A DNA stretch of 64,000 bases from Mucilaginibacter gracilis (GCF_003633615.1 NZ_RBKU01000001.1:5394001-5458000), one strand, 5' to 3'; positions 53,017-62,453 are shown, counted from the first letter of the stretch. The notes: generated from the letters alone by a model not told the origin. Numbers and translations are program-made.

Positions 53017-54669
53017 CTAATTTGTTTCGTAAAATCCTTCACCGGAAATGATCATGCGGGCAAGCCGGTCATCAAGGCTATAGATATCTTTTCTAAAGTT
53101 TAGCAATCCCCTTCGATCAGTAAAGGCCGTGAAATAGGTAATAAAGACAGGAACTTTATGCTCCAAGCTCACATACTGTTCTTTACCAGAATTCATAGCC
53201 CGCTTAATTTTGATCCCACTCCATTTATTATGGTTTTTGAGCAGGAAAGCGGCCAATTTAGCTGGCTCCATAATACGGATACAGCCATGACTAAAATCCC
53301 TGGTTGTTTCGCCAAATAAAGATTTTTTAGGAGTATCATGTAAATAAATATTGTAGCTATTGGGAAACAGGAATTTCACCAGACCGAGTGAGTTCTCCGG
53401 TCCGGGCTTTTGCCTGACTATTGGAAGCCCTTCTTTGTAGCCGGTAATCTCCATCTGATGCCGCAGAAGATAATCAGGTGATTTTTTAAGGCCGGGAACA
53501 ACCTCGGCTCGCACGATACTTTGCGGTATGTTCCAATATGGACTGAAAACAACATATTTGATTTCCCCGTAAAAAATGGAAGTTTGATGAACCTTCTGCC
53601 CTACAACTACGGGACAGCTCCATAAAAGGCTATCTGCATGGTATACATGGAGGGTAAATCCAGGGATATTTACTGCCAGGAAATCGGCATTCAGCGACAC
53701 AGGTAACCAGCGGGCTCGCTCCATATTAACAAGAATCTGTTTGATCCGGATTTTTAATGGCACATTCATCGCCATTATAGTTTCTTTATTCAACCGTCCG
53801 CTGGTATCCAGCCCGTTCCTGTATTGGAATTGCTTCACCGCGATTATCAGATCGGCATCGTATGACTCATTGAATGTATCGCCCTGAAAATCCTCTAGCC
53901 TGAGTAACCGGATTTTGATTTCTTTTATGGCTGCAGAAGTGTCGCCTGGTTTTAAGTTTACACTTTTAGTATCGACGGGGTTCCATTCATCCGCAGCATC
54001 CAACGAGCGGTATATCTTTAAGAAATGCCTGAGCAATTCATATTGCCGGTAAACCGGTTCATTGGCGAAGAAAGATTTAGCTGGGGCTTTTAGTAGGCTA
54101 TCTAAATATTGATCGTAGGCTATTTTTTTTCTTGGCACATACCATCGCGATGAGTCACTTGCGGAAGTCCCCATGCCCTGCCAGGCAAGCCGGGAGAATG
54201 CAAAGTATTGCGAAGTAAGCATGAGCTCCAATATAACATCAGGCCTTATTTTACCCGTACTTATATTAATTCCGTATAACAGCGAGTCCAAAACTGCCTG
54301 GTAAGGGAGTATTTTATAAACGCCATCATTTTTAAGATCCATAGTTCGGTTCGACAAGTTGTCTGCTTGCTCGATTAACCGGCCATCCTCAAACCAGGCA
54401 AAAGTAAATTTTCTTTTGCTATAAAATTCCTGCACAAGATCTTCGTAGGAGTTTAAATCCGGGTATTTTTCAAAAAAAACTTTTACTTGGGTGCTGTCAA
54501 AATATTCTTTTGACTGGGCACTGAAATTGCCGGGAATGGTTTGGTTCCAGTCTGTCGCTAATGAGTCTTTTTTAGCAGGCGTTTTACCCTGCTGAGCGCA
54601 GGCATCGATGAAAAAGCTGATAAATACCAGGATAAGGTAAAGGATTTTTGCCTGTCGGTAATTGAACAT
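53017..54669 (-). CDS. L,D-transpeptidase (YcbB/YkuD type) lipoprotein
   Basis: A 550-residue periplasmic lipoprotein. The signal peptide ends in the lipobox-like FIDAC (residues 20-24). A scaffold domain follows, then a peptidoglycan-binding domain at about 235-290 (IKIRLLRLED, QFQYRNGLDTSGRLNKETI). The YkuD catalytic domain is at about 325-480, with the active-site SHGCIRI preceded by the His of YLHDTP. It forms 3-3 cross-links in peptidoglycan or attaches proteins to it. The ATG overlaps the oleate hydratase stop by one base. The architecture and length match YcbB-like proteins. Confidence 0.88.
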   Translation of the reverse strand: MFNYRQAKILYLILVFISFFIDACAQQGKTPAKKDSLATDWNQTIPGNFSAQSKEYFDSTQVKVFFEKYPDLNSYEDLVQEFYSKRKFTFAWFEDGRLIEQADNLSNRTMDLKNDGVYKILPYQAVLDSLLYGINISTGKIRPDVILELMLTSQYFAFSRLAWQGMGTSASDSSRWYVPRKKIAYDQYLDSLLKAPAKSFFANEPVYRQYELLRHFLKIYRSLDAADEWNPVDTKSVNLKPGDTSAAIKEIKIRLLRLEDFQGDTFNESYDADLIIAVKQFQYRNGLDTSGRLNKETIMAMNVPLKIRIKQILVNMERARWLPVSLNADFLAVNIPGFTLHVYHADSLLWSCPVVVGQKVHQTSIFYGEIKYVVFSPYWNIPQSIVRAEVVPGLKKSPDYLLRHQMEITGYKEGLPIVRQKPGPENSLGLVKFLFPNSYNIYLHDTPKKSLFGETTRDFSHGCIRIMEPAKLAAFLLKNHNKWSGIKIKRAMNSGKEQYVSLEHKVPVFITYFTAFTDRRGLLNFRKDIYSLDDRLARMIISGEGFYETN

Positions 54670-56273
54670 TATGAAATCATGGTTTTCATTGCATCAAATA
54701 ATACATCAATATGATGATCGCCCTTATACATTGGAATCGTTTTTTTATCGAGTTCCAATAATCCGTAAACTGCGGTCTGCGCAGTTCTTACAGAATATTC
54801 TACGGTGAATACCACGTCGTCGGGCACTTCTGCGAACTGCCCGATAAAGGCGATGTTTTCCGATATTTCTGGTATAACCTGCGGCCTGTCGCCCGGTGCC
54901 CGTATTAAAAACTGACTGGTGATGTACGGCAACATGCAGGGAATGCAGTTAGCGGTTTTCAGTAGCCGGTCGTTTAACGTGTCAAATTGAAGGTGGGAAA
55001 ATAATTCGGTCAGTATTTCGGTACCGCTACAGTCGGCCATTTTCTTTTTTACAAAGTTTCCCTCATTATCGGGGAACAAGCCATACCCCCAAAAAACGGT
55101 CACGTCATCAGGCTGGCCGATGAAATGAGGCTGGTAGGCTAAAACAATTGACATCAGCCAATTGGAGTCCTTAAAAGTTACCAGGCCGCCGGTTCCGGCG
55201 TCATTGCCCGAAAACGTTTTCATCCGTTCAAAAAAGTCTGTACCCTGGCAAGTTACCGTAAATGATTCCCATTTTGATTCATCGACATGGTTGTCAAATA
55301 CCGACGGATGACCGAATTGGTCACTGTGTTTTGCAATGGCTTCCCATAATTTCCAGCTGCCGTCACGTTTATCAGTAATGAGTTCGGGGGCAGCATGCAT
55401 CGATCCTAAACTTGAATCAGCAGTCATTGAGCCAATGGTTACCAGTACCATATCGTTTACGCCAATCTTTACAGATTTCTTTTTTCCGCCATCAATTAAA
55501 TGAATTTGCTGCACGGTCAGCTTTTCGCCCGTTAATGAGAAATCCAGATCAGTTACGCTGACACCTATTTGAAAATGAACGCCCTGCTGTTTTAACCAGT
55601 TGATTAACGGCTTGGCTAAAGAATCAAATTGGTTATAGGGCGTCCTGTCTACGCCAGCTAAAGTATTGATCCGTTTAAACTCATGGATAAAACGATGTAG
55701 ATAACGTTTAAACTCCACAGCGCTGTGCCAGGGCTGAAAGGCGAACATGGTATCCCACATAAACCAGAAGTTGGTCTTGAAAAATTCCGGGGCAAACCAT
55801 TCATTGATGCGTTTGATGCCCAAATGGTTTTCGCCTACAGCCATCATCTCGATCAGATCAAGTCTGTCCTTATTGCTAAATCCCATTGACGAAACATCTA
55901 ATATATGGCCGTTTTCCACTACCCGGGCCTGTGAATGGGTTTTAATATTCCGGTTGAAGGCCTTAATTTCATCCAGTACCATGATGCCCGGATCGGACAG
56001 CGATGGAATAAATGAAAAAAGATCATACGTACACAGGTAGCTGAAATTCAGCATCCTGCCGCCACGCATCACGTAACCATCTTCCGGGTTACCTGCACTA
56101 TCAAGACTGCCGCCAGCAACATTCAGCTCTTCGTAAATTATGATATTATCAGGATTAATTTGGCCATCTCTTATGAAATAAGCAGCACTTGCTAAAGATG
56201 CGATACCGCCGCCGATAAGATAGACCTTCCGGTGTTGAGTCGGGTTAACCCGTTTTTTATTTAGATTATTCAT
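54669..56273 (-). CDS. ohyA: Oleate hydratase
   Basis: A 534-residue FAD protein. The dinucleotide fold is VYLIGGGIASLASAAYFIRDG. Other family landmarks are MRGGRMLNFSYLCTYDLFS, EFFKTNFWFMWDTMFAFQPWHSA and GLFPDNEGNFVKK. The C-terminal FIGQFAEVPDDVVFTVEYSVRTAQ is characteristic. It hydrates unsaturated fatty acids such as oleate to 10-hydroxystearate, detoxifying free fatty acids. It lies between a BON gene and an L,D-transpeptidase gene, together with Mla transport, so the operon looks dedicated to envelope lipid stress. Confidence 0.93.
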   Translation of the reverse strand: MNNLNKKRVNPTQHRKVYLIGGGIASLASAAYFIRDGQINPDNIIIYEELNVAGGSLDSAGNPEDGYVMRGGRMLNFSYLCTYDLFSFIPSLSDPGIMVLDEIKAFNRNIKTHSQARVVENGHILDVSSMGFSNKDRLDLIEMMAVGENHLGIKRINEWFAPEFFKTNFWFMWDTMFAFQPWHSAVEFKRYLHRFIHEFKRINTLAGVDRTPYNQFDSLAKPLINWLKQQGVHFQIGVSVTDLDFSLTGEKLTVQQIHLIDGGKKKSVKIGVNDMVLVTIGSMTADSSLGSMHAAPELITDKRDGSWKLWEAIAKHSDQFGHPSVFDNHVDESKWESFTVTCQGTDFFERMKTFSGNDAGTGGLVTFKDSNWLMSIVLAYQPHFIGQPDDVTVFWGYGLFPDNEGNFVKKKMADCSGTEILTELFSHLQFDTLNDRLLKTANCIPCMLPYITSQFLIRAPGDRPQVIPEISENIAFIGQFAEVPDDVVFTVEYSVRTAQTAVYGLLELDKKTIPMYKGDHHIDVLFDAMKTMIS

Positions 56274-56338
56274 TAATAGCGATCGAATTAAGTTTTGATA
56301 GAAACTAAGATTAGCAGAATCCGTAATGCATGGCCTGA

Positions 56339-56998
56339 CTATTTGATATCACCAATAATTAGCTCATTATTTACTACACATACGCCAGGGGCATTCCAGG
56401 CCATCTTTTCAGCTACATCTCTTTGATAGAAAGAATGAACGGTACCCTTCAAGGTGACTTTATTCCCTGATACACAGACTTGAATATCCTGGTTATTCAG
56501 TGCCCAGTTGCGTGCGATCGCCTGTTCAATTTCCTCTTTTTCAATATCGTCAGGATTATCGGTTTCAATTTCAATATGGTTGGTAAGCACTTTGATGCCT
56601 TCAACAGTACTCGCCGACTGTTGCGCCGCTTGCTTCTGATGGTTCCACTCCAGCTTACCATCAAGTGTAACATGCCCATCTTCAACTTCAATCTGTATGC
56701 GATCAACCGGAATATCCTCGTTTGCTTTTAAGGCACTTAATACCCCAATAGCTATTTCCGCATCGCTTTTTTCATGATCCGCATTCAACTGAATTTCAAT
56801 TTTTTCCACCAGTGCTTTAACACCGCCTATTTTTTTGGTGGTGTTCACAGCTGCTGATTTCTTAATAAAGCTATCGACAATTCCCGAAAGCGTAATGACA
56901 CCCTCATTAGCCTCAACGGCGATTTTAGTTTGTTTAAGCAAAGGCTCCCACTTGATGGCATCGATTACATCGATCTGTAGTTGATGGTTAGTTTTCAT
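56339..56998 (-). CDS. Triple-BON-domain protein (paralogue 3)
   Basis: A 219-residue protein of three BON domains with VITLSGIVDSFIKKSAAVNTT, HVTLDGKLEWNHQKQAAQ and KVTLKGTVHSFYQRDVAEKMA. No signal peptide. It starts 147 bp after the -7 box of promoter copy L, a long leader that contains a possible 26-codon ORF. It is the first clear gene of the run BON, oleate hydratase, L,D-transpeptidase, MlaE, MlaF, MlaD. Its membrane-binding family fits the lipid theme. Confidence 0.87.
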   Translation of the reverse strand: MKTNHQLQIDVIDAIKWEPLLKQTKIAVEANEGVITLSGIVDSFIKKSAAVNTTKKIGGVKALVEKIEIQLNADHEKSDAEIAIGVLSALKANEDIPVDRIQIEVEDGHVTLDGKLEWNHQKQAAQQSASTVEGIKVLTNHIEIETDNPDDIEKEEIEQAIARNWALNNQDIQVCVSGNKVTLKGTVHSFYQRDVAEKMAWNAPGVCVVNNELIIGDIK

Positions 56999-57021
56999 TG
57001 GCGTAAGGGTTAATCAAGTTC

Positions 57022-57102
57022 TTAACAAATGCTGATTTTCAATTGGTCATCTGCTACCAGGTAAATCGGCGTTAAGTGATTTTTTTCGTTCCTGGTAGTC
57101 AT
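57022..57102 (-). CDS. Possible 26-residue ORF in the leader of promoter copy L
   Basis: The frame reads MTTRNEKNHLTPIYLVADDQ and ends LKISIC before TAA. Its ATG lies 43 bp after the -7 box of copy L, at the usual distance of the set, whereas the BON gene start is 147 bp away. There is no homology that I recognise and no clear ribosome-binding site, so it may equally be untranslated leader. Confidence 0.25.
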   Translation of the reverse strand: MTTRNEKNHLTPIYLVADDQLKISIC

Positions 57103-57144
57103 CACATGGTTAATCTTGTTTAATGTCAGTTGACTATCACTATA

Positions 57145-57210
57145 CAAATCTGATGGCTTTCAGGTATTTAATTGTTATTCAATTCTTACTATTAGTTACA
57201 TCATTCACAC
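57145..57210 (-). promoter_or_regulatory. Shared regulon promoter, copy L (BON/ohyA/Ldt/Mla operon)
   Basis: Minus strand: distal GTGTGAATGATGTAA at 57210-57196, proximal GAATAA at 57180-57175, -7 box CAGATTTG at 57152-57145 (23-bp step). It controls a run of at least six genes on the minus strand. Confidence 0.78.
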
Positions 57211-57273
57211 TTTTTGGAGAAGGCGGGGGGGGATAGGTTATTAGCATCAGCATCAAACTGATTACATGAGCGG

Positions 57274-58119
57274 TCACTTTACCGGTGATGCCAACGGTAG
57301 GATGGAAGCGGTGATTTTTTGTATTTGATCATAAACTTTTTCACGAATGCTGGTTCTTTCATTCATCCATTGAGTTTCAATATTTCGCAGCACTGCTTTT
57401 TCATCGTCGTTAATTTCAATATCCATGCATTCCGCATGCAGACAGTCGATCGCAACATTCATGTCATGAAAATCCCCCAAAACAATGGTAAATGAGTCGA
57501 TTTGCGCTGGAGTTGACAGTAAAGCAAACGATGATAATGTGCCAATACCTATGGGGATGTAAGGAGATAGGTATAATAAATTCTTCAATTCCTTTCTGAT
57601 TTCATGTAATGCTACATCGGTAGGAAATATCGGTGCAATTAATTTTTTTAGTGCGTCTTCCTTCGAGGCGATAAATTTTTCGATATCTCCCTGGCTTAAC
57701 TGGTGCGGTAATAAGTCCACAAGGTTCAGTTCTTCTTTCCCAAAAGGCCCATAGCTGCTTATAAGTTTATTAAGCTTCTCAATAGCATGTAGTATTTTGT
57801 ATGATAGTAAAGCCAGATAAGTTTGCGGAAGCGCCATATTTTTGCCGGTCAATGTTTCCCGGATGCAACGATCCTGCATTTGTAGTGTACGGATAGTTCC
57901 TGATAGTTTATAAAGATCCGCGATATGACGGGGAACACAAATCGCGTGATGGTGGCCTTTTACACGCTCCATTAAAGACAGGCACGCCTGTAATTTTTTT
58001 ACCTTTACGCGAAATAACCGGATGTCATTTTCCCGAAAATGTAACCTGACCTGATCATAGGCAGTGTTTAACTTTTCAAATCTTTTTCGGATAATACCGT
58101 CAATTTCCTTGTGCTTCAT
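57274..58119 (-). CDS. CHAD-domain protein
   Basis: A 281-residue alpha-helical protein of the CHAD family, rich in Arg, Lys and His, with the N-terminal part IRKRFEKLNTAYDQVRLHFRENDIRLFRVKVKKLQACLSLM carrying the conserved basic helix. A second half-repeat begins about 165 (HEIRKELKNLLYLSPYI). CHAD domains bind polyphosphate. No CYTH domain is attached. It lies 86 bp downstream of the DsbA-like gene, probably in the same operon under promoter copy M. Polyphosphate binding is known from the family, not shown here. Confidence 0.82.
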   Translation of the reverse strand: MKHKEIDGIIRKRFEKLNTAYDQVRLHFRENDIRLFRVKVKKLQACLSLMERVKGHHHAICVPRHIADLYKLSGTIRTLQMQDRCIRETLTGKNMALPQTYLALLSYKILHAIEKLNKLISSYGPFGKEELNLVDLLPHQLSQGDIEKFIASKEDALKKLIAPIFPTDVALHEIRKELKNLLYLSPYIPIGIGTLSSFALLSTPAQIDSFTIVLGDFHDMNVAIDCLHAECMDIEINDDEKAVLRNIETQWMNERTSIREKVYDQIQKITASILPLASPVK

Positions 58120-58205
58120 AGGTATGATTTTAAAAAGAACCGTCCATTCATTTGTTACCTGTTTTTAAGCTATAAAAGATTAATGCTTCCTAAAAGCAGA
58201 CTTGC

Positions 58206-58730
58206 TTAAAGCAACTCCCTTAAATACTGAACCAGCCCATCTCCTGTCCAATCGCCGTCAAACTTTTCACCATTAACATAAAAGGTGGGCGTTCCGCTTA
58301 CGCCACTTCTTAATCCACTTTCGATGTCAGCGTCAATTTTCGAGGTAAGTGCCTGGCTTTGTATATCCTGCCCAAAGCGATCCATATCGAGACCAATCCG
58401 CCTGGCATAGGAAAATAGTTCATTTTCGCTTAGGTATGCCTGGTTTTGAAACAACAGATCGTACATTTCCCAAAACTTGTTTTGCAGCGCGGCTGCTTCC
58501 GCGGCCAGGGCTGCATCGAAGGCATCCGGGTGTATGTCTGTTAACGGAAAGTTCCTGAAAACAAAGACAATATCTTCGCCCATTGCCTGTATGACATTAT
58601 TTACTGCCATGTAAGAATCGCCGCATGACGAACACTGGTAATCACCATACTCCAGCAGCACTAAAGGAGCCGCCTGAATTCCGAGCATGTGATCCCGTTT
58701 AGTAATCGGGTTTTTAAGGGCTGAGTTCAT
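58206..58730 (-). CDS. DsbA-family thioredoxin-like protein
   Basis: A 174-residue thioredoxin-fold protein. The active-site motif is CSSC in LEYGDYQCSSCGDSY, a helical insertion follows, and the cis-Pro loop is SGTPTFYVNG. It has no signal peptide, so it is likely cytoplasmic, unlike classical DsbA. It may reduce or oxidise thiols under stress. Promoter copy M precedes it with a leader of about 60 nt, and the CHAD gene follows. Confidence 0.86.
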   Translation of the reverse strand: MNSALKNPITKRDHMLGIQAAPLVLLEYGDYQCSSCGDSYMAVNNVIQAMGEDIVFVFRNFPLTDIHPDAFDAALAAEAAALQNKFWEMYDLLFQNQAYLSENELFSYARRIGLDMDRFGQDIQSQALTSKIDADIESGLRSGVSGTPTFYVNGEKFDGDWTGDGLVQYLRELL

Positions 58731-58798
58731 TGTCTGTTTTAATTGAGTGATTTAAAAAACAGGGTAGCTATTTTTAGCGTGCCCATTTCACATTCGTG

Positions 58799-58864
58799 TA
58801 AAATTGCGCCTATTTCAATCGATAAATATTACTGAATTCTGAAAATATGTTACATCATTCACAC
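58799..58864 (-). promoter_or_regulatory. Shared regulon promoter, copy M (DsbA-like/CHAD)
   Basis: Minus strand: distal GTGTGAATGATGTAA at 58864-58850, proximal CAGTAA at 58834-58829, -7 box CAATTTTA at 58806-58799 (23-bp step). Divergent from copy D with 50 bp between the distal elements. Confidence 0.77.
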
Positions 58865-58914
58865 ATCAGAGAAATGATAAACCCACTTGGTGGCTGAAAA
58901 AGAGTTTTATAAAT

Positions 58915-58979
58915 GTGTGAATGATGTAACCAATTCCCATAGTTATATAACAAGTTTACGGTATGACCCGGCATATTTG
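58915..58979 (+). promoter_or_regulatory. Shared regulon promoter, copy D (UspA/MgtA)
   Basis: Distal GTGTGAATGATGTAA (58915-58929), proximal ATATAA (58945-58950), -7 box CATATTTG (58972-58979, 22-bp step). The start codon of the UspA gene at 59051 is 72 bp further on. Confidence 0.78.
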
Positions 58980-59050
58980 TGCGGACAAAGCAAATGGAAA
59001 AAAAAGACCAAGGGCAGCTATATAAAAATTCCTATTAACGATCTAACCAA

Positions 59051-59911
59051 ATGAAAACGATACTATTCCCGACCGATTTCTCAAAGAACGCTATCCACGC
59101 GGTTAAATATGGTTATTACCTTGCACGGCAGATAAAGGCGGATATTGTTTTATTCAATGCTGTAATTATACCGGCCGAAGCACCGCAGGCGGGATTGGTA
59201 GTGTGGCCAATGGAAGAATCTGATATACTGTTAAAAGACAGTACATCAGAATTAGTTAAACTCAAATCGTCTATTGAAAAAAGCAGGGATCAATCAGGTT
59301 TTTTACCATCTGTAAGATGTTTAAATCAAACAGGCATCTTAACGGCCGTTGTCAATGAGGTCATCTCAGGTGAGAAAATCGACCTGGTTGTTATCGGAAC
59401 ACATGGCAGCAGCGGAATAACTACGCTATTATTGGGAAACCATATCAGGAATATGATTGATAGCGTCACACGTCCGCTGTTACTGATACCACCCGCAGCA
59501 AAATTGTCACCGGTTAAAAAAATTGCGTTTGCTACGGACTTTAAAAATCCCGAAGGTGATATTTTATCAATTTCTGTATTGGCTGAACTGGCTACGCCAC
59601 TCAACGCTGAAATAATACTAACACACATTTATGAAGAGGAAGATAAGAAACCCGAATTTCAGCAATGGATCAAGCGGTTTGTAAAGGAGCTCCCCGAAAA
59701 GGTACATTTTTCAAATATTAAGTACAAAATGTATAAAAGTAACGGTGCGCAGTCAGGTCTGGAATGGCTCTGTAACAACGGTCGGGTCGATATGCTCGCC
59801 ATGGTACATCGCTCACATAATTTTATTGATAGTCTTTTCAGGGGAAGCGAGACACAAAAAATGGCACATCAGATACCAATTCCTTTGTTGGTTTTTCCAG
59901 ATAGAACCTAA
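59051..59911 (+). CDS. Tandem universal stress protein (paralogue 2)
   Basis: A 286-residue protein with two Usp domains (about 1-150 and 155-286). The first has the ATP-binding signature GTHGSSGITTLLLGNHIRNM. The second is degenerate (IAFATDFKNPEGDILSI). It starts with the canonical MKTILFPTDFSKNAIHAVKY. The P-type ATPase gene follows after 4 bp, and the pair is driven by promoter copy D. A UspA plus P-type ATPase pair also occurs at 17-20.7 kb. Confidence 0.9.
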   Translation: MKTILFPTDFSKNAIHAVKYGYYLARQIKADIVLFNAVIIPAEAPQAGLVVWPMEESDILLKDSTSELVKLKSSIEKSRDQSGFLPSVRCLNQTGILTAVVNEVISGEKIDLVVIGTHGSSGITTLLLGNHIRNMIDSVTRPLLLIPPAAKLSPVKKIAFATDFKNPEGDILSISVLAELATPLNAEIILTHIYEEEDKKPEFQQWIKRFVKELPEKVHFSNIKYKMYKSNGAQSGLEWLCNNGRVDMLAMVHRSHNFIDSLFRGSETQKMAHQIPIPLLVFPDRT

Positions 59912-59915
59912 AATC

Positions 59916-62453
59916 ATGGGAACGGATCAATACAAAGCCTTTTGGCAATTTAGCCAGGAGGCGGCTTTCAAAATGTTGAACACCGGTGAATCCGGCCTGG
60001 AGGAACAGGAAGCTGCCAAAAGAATAGGGGAGTATGGAAGCAACACGATAAAAACTAATTCCCGATATTCTGTCTTTTTTTTGTTTTTAGCTCAATTTAA
60101 AAGCCCCGTGACCATCATGCTGATCGTAGCGGCGCTACTGTCCGCGTCTTTGGGCGATGTAATGGATACGGTTATTATTTTAACGATTGTACTGATCAGC
60201 AGTTTCCTTGGTTTCTGGCAGGAAAAAGGCGCAGCAAATGCCGTAAAAGAATTGCTGAAATTAGTACAGTTGCATTGCGATGTTTTACGTGGCGGAAAGA
60301 AAAAGGAAATAACGGTGGAAGAAGTGGTACCGGGTGACCTGGTTATCTTATCCGCAGGCGATCTTATTCCGGGTGACAGCTTATTGATAAACTCCCGGGA
60401 ATTGTTCGTTGACGAGGCCGCCTTTACAGGTGAAACCTATCCTGTTGAAAAACTTTGTGGTGAACTGCCTGTCGATACCCCACTCTCTAAAAGAAGCAAT
60501 GCTTTGTTTATGGGTTCCCATGTCATCAGTGGTAAAGCAACAGCCCTGGTAATTAAAACTGGCGTTCAGACAGAATTTGGCAAGATTTCCCTGGGCTTAC
60601 AATCTAAAGCACCCGAAACAGATTTCGAGAAAGGCATACGTAAATTCGGCTATATGCTCATGCAGATTACCTTGTTAATGGTGCTGATCATCTTTGCGGT
60701 CAATGTGTTTTTACATAAACCTGTGCTCGATTCTTTTTTATTTTCCCTGGCGCTGGCCGTTGGCCTCACCCCGCAGTTATTACCTGCAATCATCAGTGTA
60801 AATCTGTCTACAGGCGCAAGGCGTATGGCGAAATTGCAGGTGATCGTCAAACGGCTTTCGGCTATTGAGAACTTTGGTGCCATGAATATCCTTTGTTCGG
60901 ACAAAACAGGAACAATAACAGAGGGAAAAGTAAATCTGAAGGATACCCTGGATATTAATGGGGTGCACAGCGACAAGGTAATGCAATATGCCTGGCTTAA
61001 CGCTTCCTTGCAGCAGGGATTTCATAATCCGATTGACGAAGCCATAGCTTCAGGTTATAAGGGACCACCGAATACCTTTAAAGTCCAGGCAGAAATCCCT
61101 TATGATTTTATCCGCAAGCGATTGACGATACAGGTAAACAACGAAACACAAAATATCGCTATCACCAAAGGAGCTTTAAAAATTATCTTGTCCATTTGCA
61201 CACAGGTTGAAACCAGTGACGGAAAAATTGGTCCCATCGAAGACAAAGAAAAGTCGATACTCCAGCAATATGACAAGTTAAGCGAAGCCGGCCTGCGTAC
61301 CTTGGGAGTTGCCTATAAACCCGGCGAAGCCGCTCATGACTTTACCCGGGAGGACGAAAAGGAAATGACTTTTTTGGGTTTTGTGACCTTGTTTGATCCG
61401 CCCAAAGCACATGTAGCTGAAATTTTAAGCAACCTGAATAAGCTTGGGGTCGGGCTAAAGATCATCACCGGCGACAACGCCCTGGTAGCAAAAAGCCTTG
61501 CATTACAGATCGGTATTAAAAAACCACAGATACTGACCGGAGCCGCATTGCAAAAAATGAGTAATGCAGCCCTGATCCATCAGGCCCCGTTGACGGATAT
61601 TTTCGCGGAAGTAGAGCCGAATCAAAAAGAACGGATCATTGTTATGCTCAAAAAGGCCGGGAAGGTAGTCGGCTTTATGGGAGATGGCATCAATGATGCC
61701 ACGGCGTTGCATACTGCAGATGTGGGAATCTCTGTAAATACAGCGGTTGACGTGGCCAAAGAAGCGGCAGACATTGTATTGTTGAGCCAAGACCTGGATG
61801 TGCTGACAAAAGGCATTGTTGAAGGCCGGCGGACCTTTACCAATACCATGAAGTATATCTTTATGGCTACCAGCGCCAATTTTGGAAATATGTTTAGCAT
61901 GGCCGGAGCTTCGCTTTTTCTGCCATTTTTACCTTTGCTACCCAAGCAGATCCTATTGACCAATCTGTTAACTGACTTCCCTGAAATGGCGATATCAACC
62001 GATAAGGTTGATGAGATCAATATCCAATCGCCGCAACATTGGGACATGCGTTTTATCAGGCGTTTCATGCTCACCTTTGGCCTGTTAAGTTCCGTGTTTG
62101 ACTACGTCACTTTTGGTATTCTATTATTATTTCTGCATGTAAAGGAAAAGACGTTTCAGACAGGATGGTTCATCGAGTCAGTCATATCTGCCATCCTGAT
62201 TGTATTGGTTGTACGGACCAGACTACCCTTCTTTAAAAGCATGCCTGGCAGATATCTGTCGGCTGCGACTGCTTTTGTTTTACTTCTGGTATTAGCACTA
62301 CCTGCCACACCTTTAGCATCGTTATTTGGGTTTATTAAAATACCTGTAACACTATATGGCTGGATGCTGTTGGTCGTCATTTGTTATGTAGCAGCAGCGG
62401 AACTTGCCAAAAGATGGTTTTACAGAAAATTAAATAAAGGAACCGCAAAGTAA
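59916..62453 (+). CDS. mgtA: Magnesium-translocating P-type ATPase
   Basis: An 845-residue type IIIB P-type ATPase. Landmarks are the actuator TGET (AAFTGETYPVEK), the phosphorylation site CSDKTGTITEG, MGDGINDATALHTADVGIS and about ten membrane helices with LTNLLTDFPEMAIS near the end. MgtA-type pumps import Mg2+. The ATG at 59916 follows the UspA stop by 4 bp and begins the family-like MGTDQYKAFW. A longer overlapping frame is an artefact. Expression is probably tied to stress through promoter copy D, which is unusual for a Mg2+ pump. Confidence 0.92.
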   Translation: MGTDQYKAFWQFSQEAAFKMLNTGESGLEEQEAAKRIGEYGSNTIKTNSRYSVFFLFLAQFKSPVTIMLIVAALLSASLGDVMDTVIILTIVLISSFLGFWQEKGAANAVKELLKLVQLHCDVLRGGKKKEITVEEVVPGDLVILSAGDLIPGDSLLINSRELFVDEAAFTGETYPVEKLCGELPVDTPLSKRSNALFMGSHVISGKATALVIKTGVQTEFGKISLGLQSKAPETDFEKGIRKFGYMLMQITLLMVLIIFAVNVFLHKPVLDSFLFSLALAVGLTPQLLPAIISVNLSTGARRMAKLQVIVKRLSAIENFGAMNILCSDKTGTITEGKVNLKDTLDINGVHSDKVMQYAWLNASLQQGFHNPIDEAIASGYKGPPNTFKVQAEIPYDFIRKRLTIQVNNETQNIAITKGALKIILSICTQVETSDGKIGPIEDKEKSILQQYDKLSEAGLRTLGVAYKPGEAAHDFTREDEKEMTFLGFVTLFDPPKAHVAEILSNLNKLGVGLKIITGDNALVAKSLALQIGIKKPQILTGAALQKMSNAALIHQAPLTDIFAEVEPNQKERIIVMLKKAGKVVGFMGDGINDATALHTADVGISVNTAVDVAKEAADIVLLSQDLDVLTKGIVEGRRTFTNTMKYIFMATSANFGNMFSMAGASLFLPFLPLLPKQILLTNLLTDFPEMAISTDKVDEINIQSPQHWDMRFIRRFMLTFGLLSSVFDYVTFGILLLFLHVKEKTFQTGWFIESVISAILIVLVVRTRLPFFKSMPGRYLSAATAFVLLLVLALPATPLASLFGFIKIPVTLYGWMLLVVICYVAAAELAKRWFYRKLNKGTAK

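Noticed and set aside
59745-59915. N-terminal extension of the MgtA frame
   Set aside because: It overlaps the end of the UspA gene in another frame; the ATG at 59916 gives the normal start.
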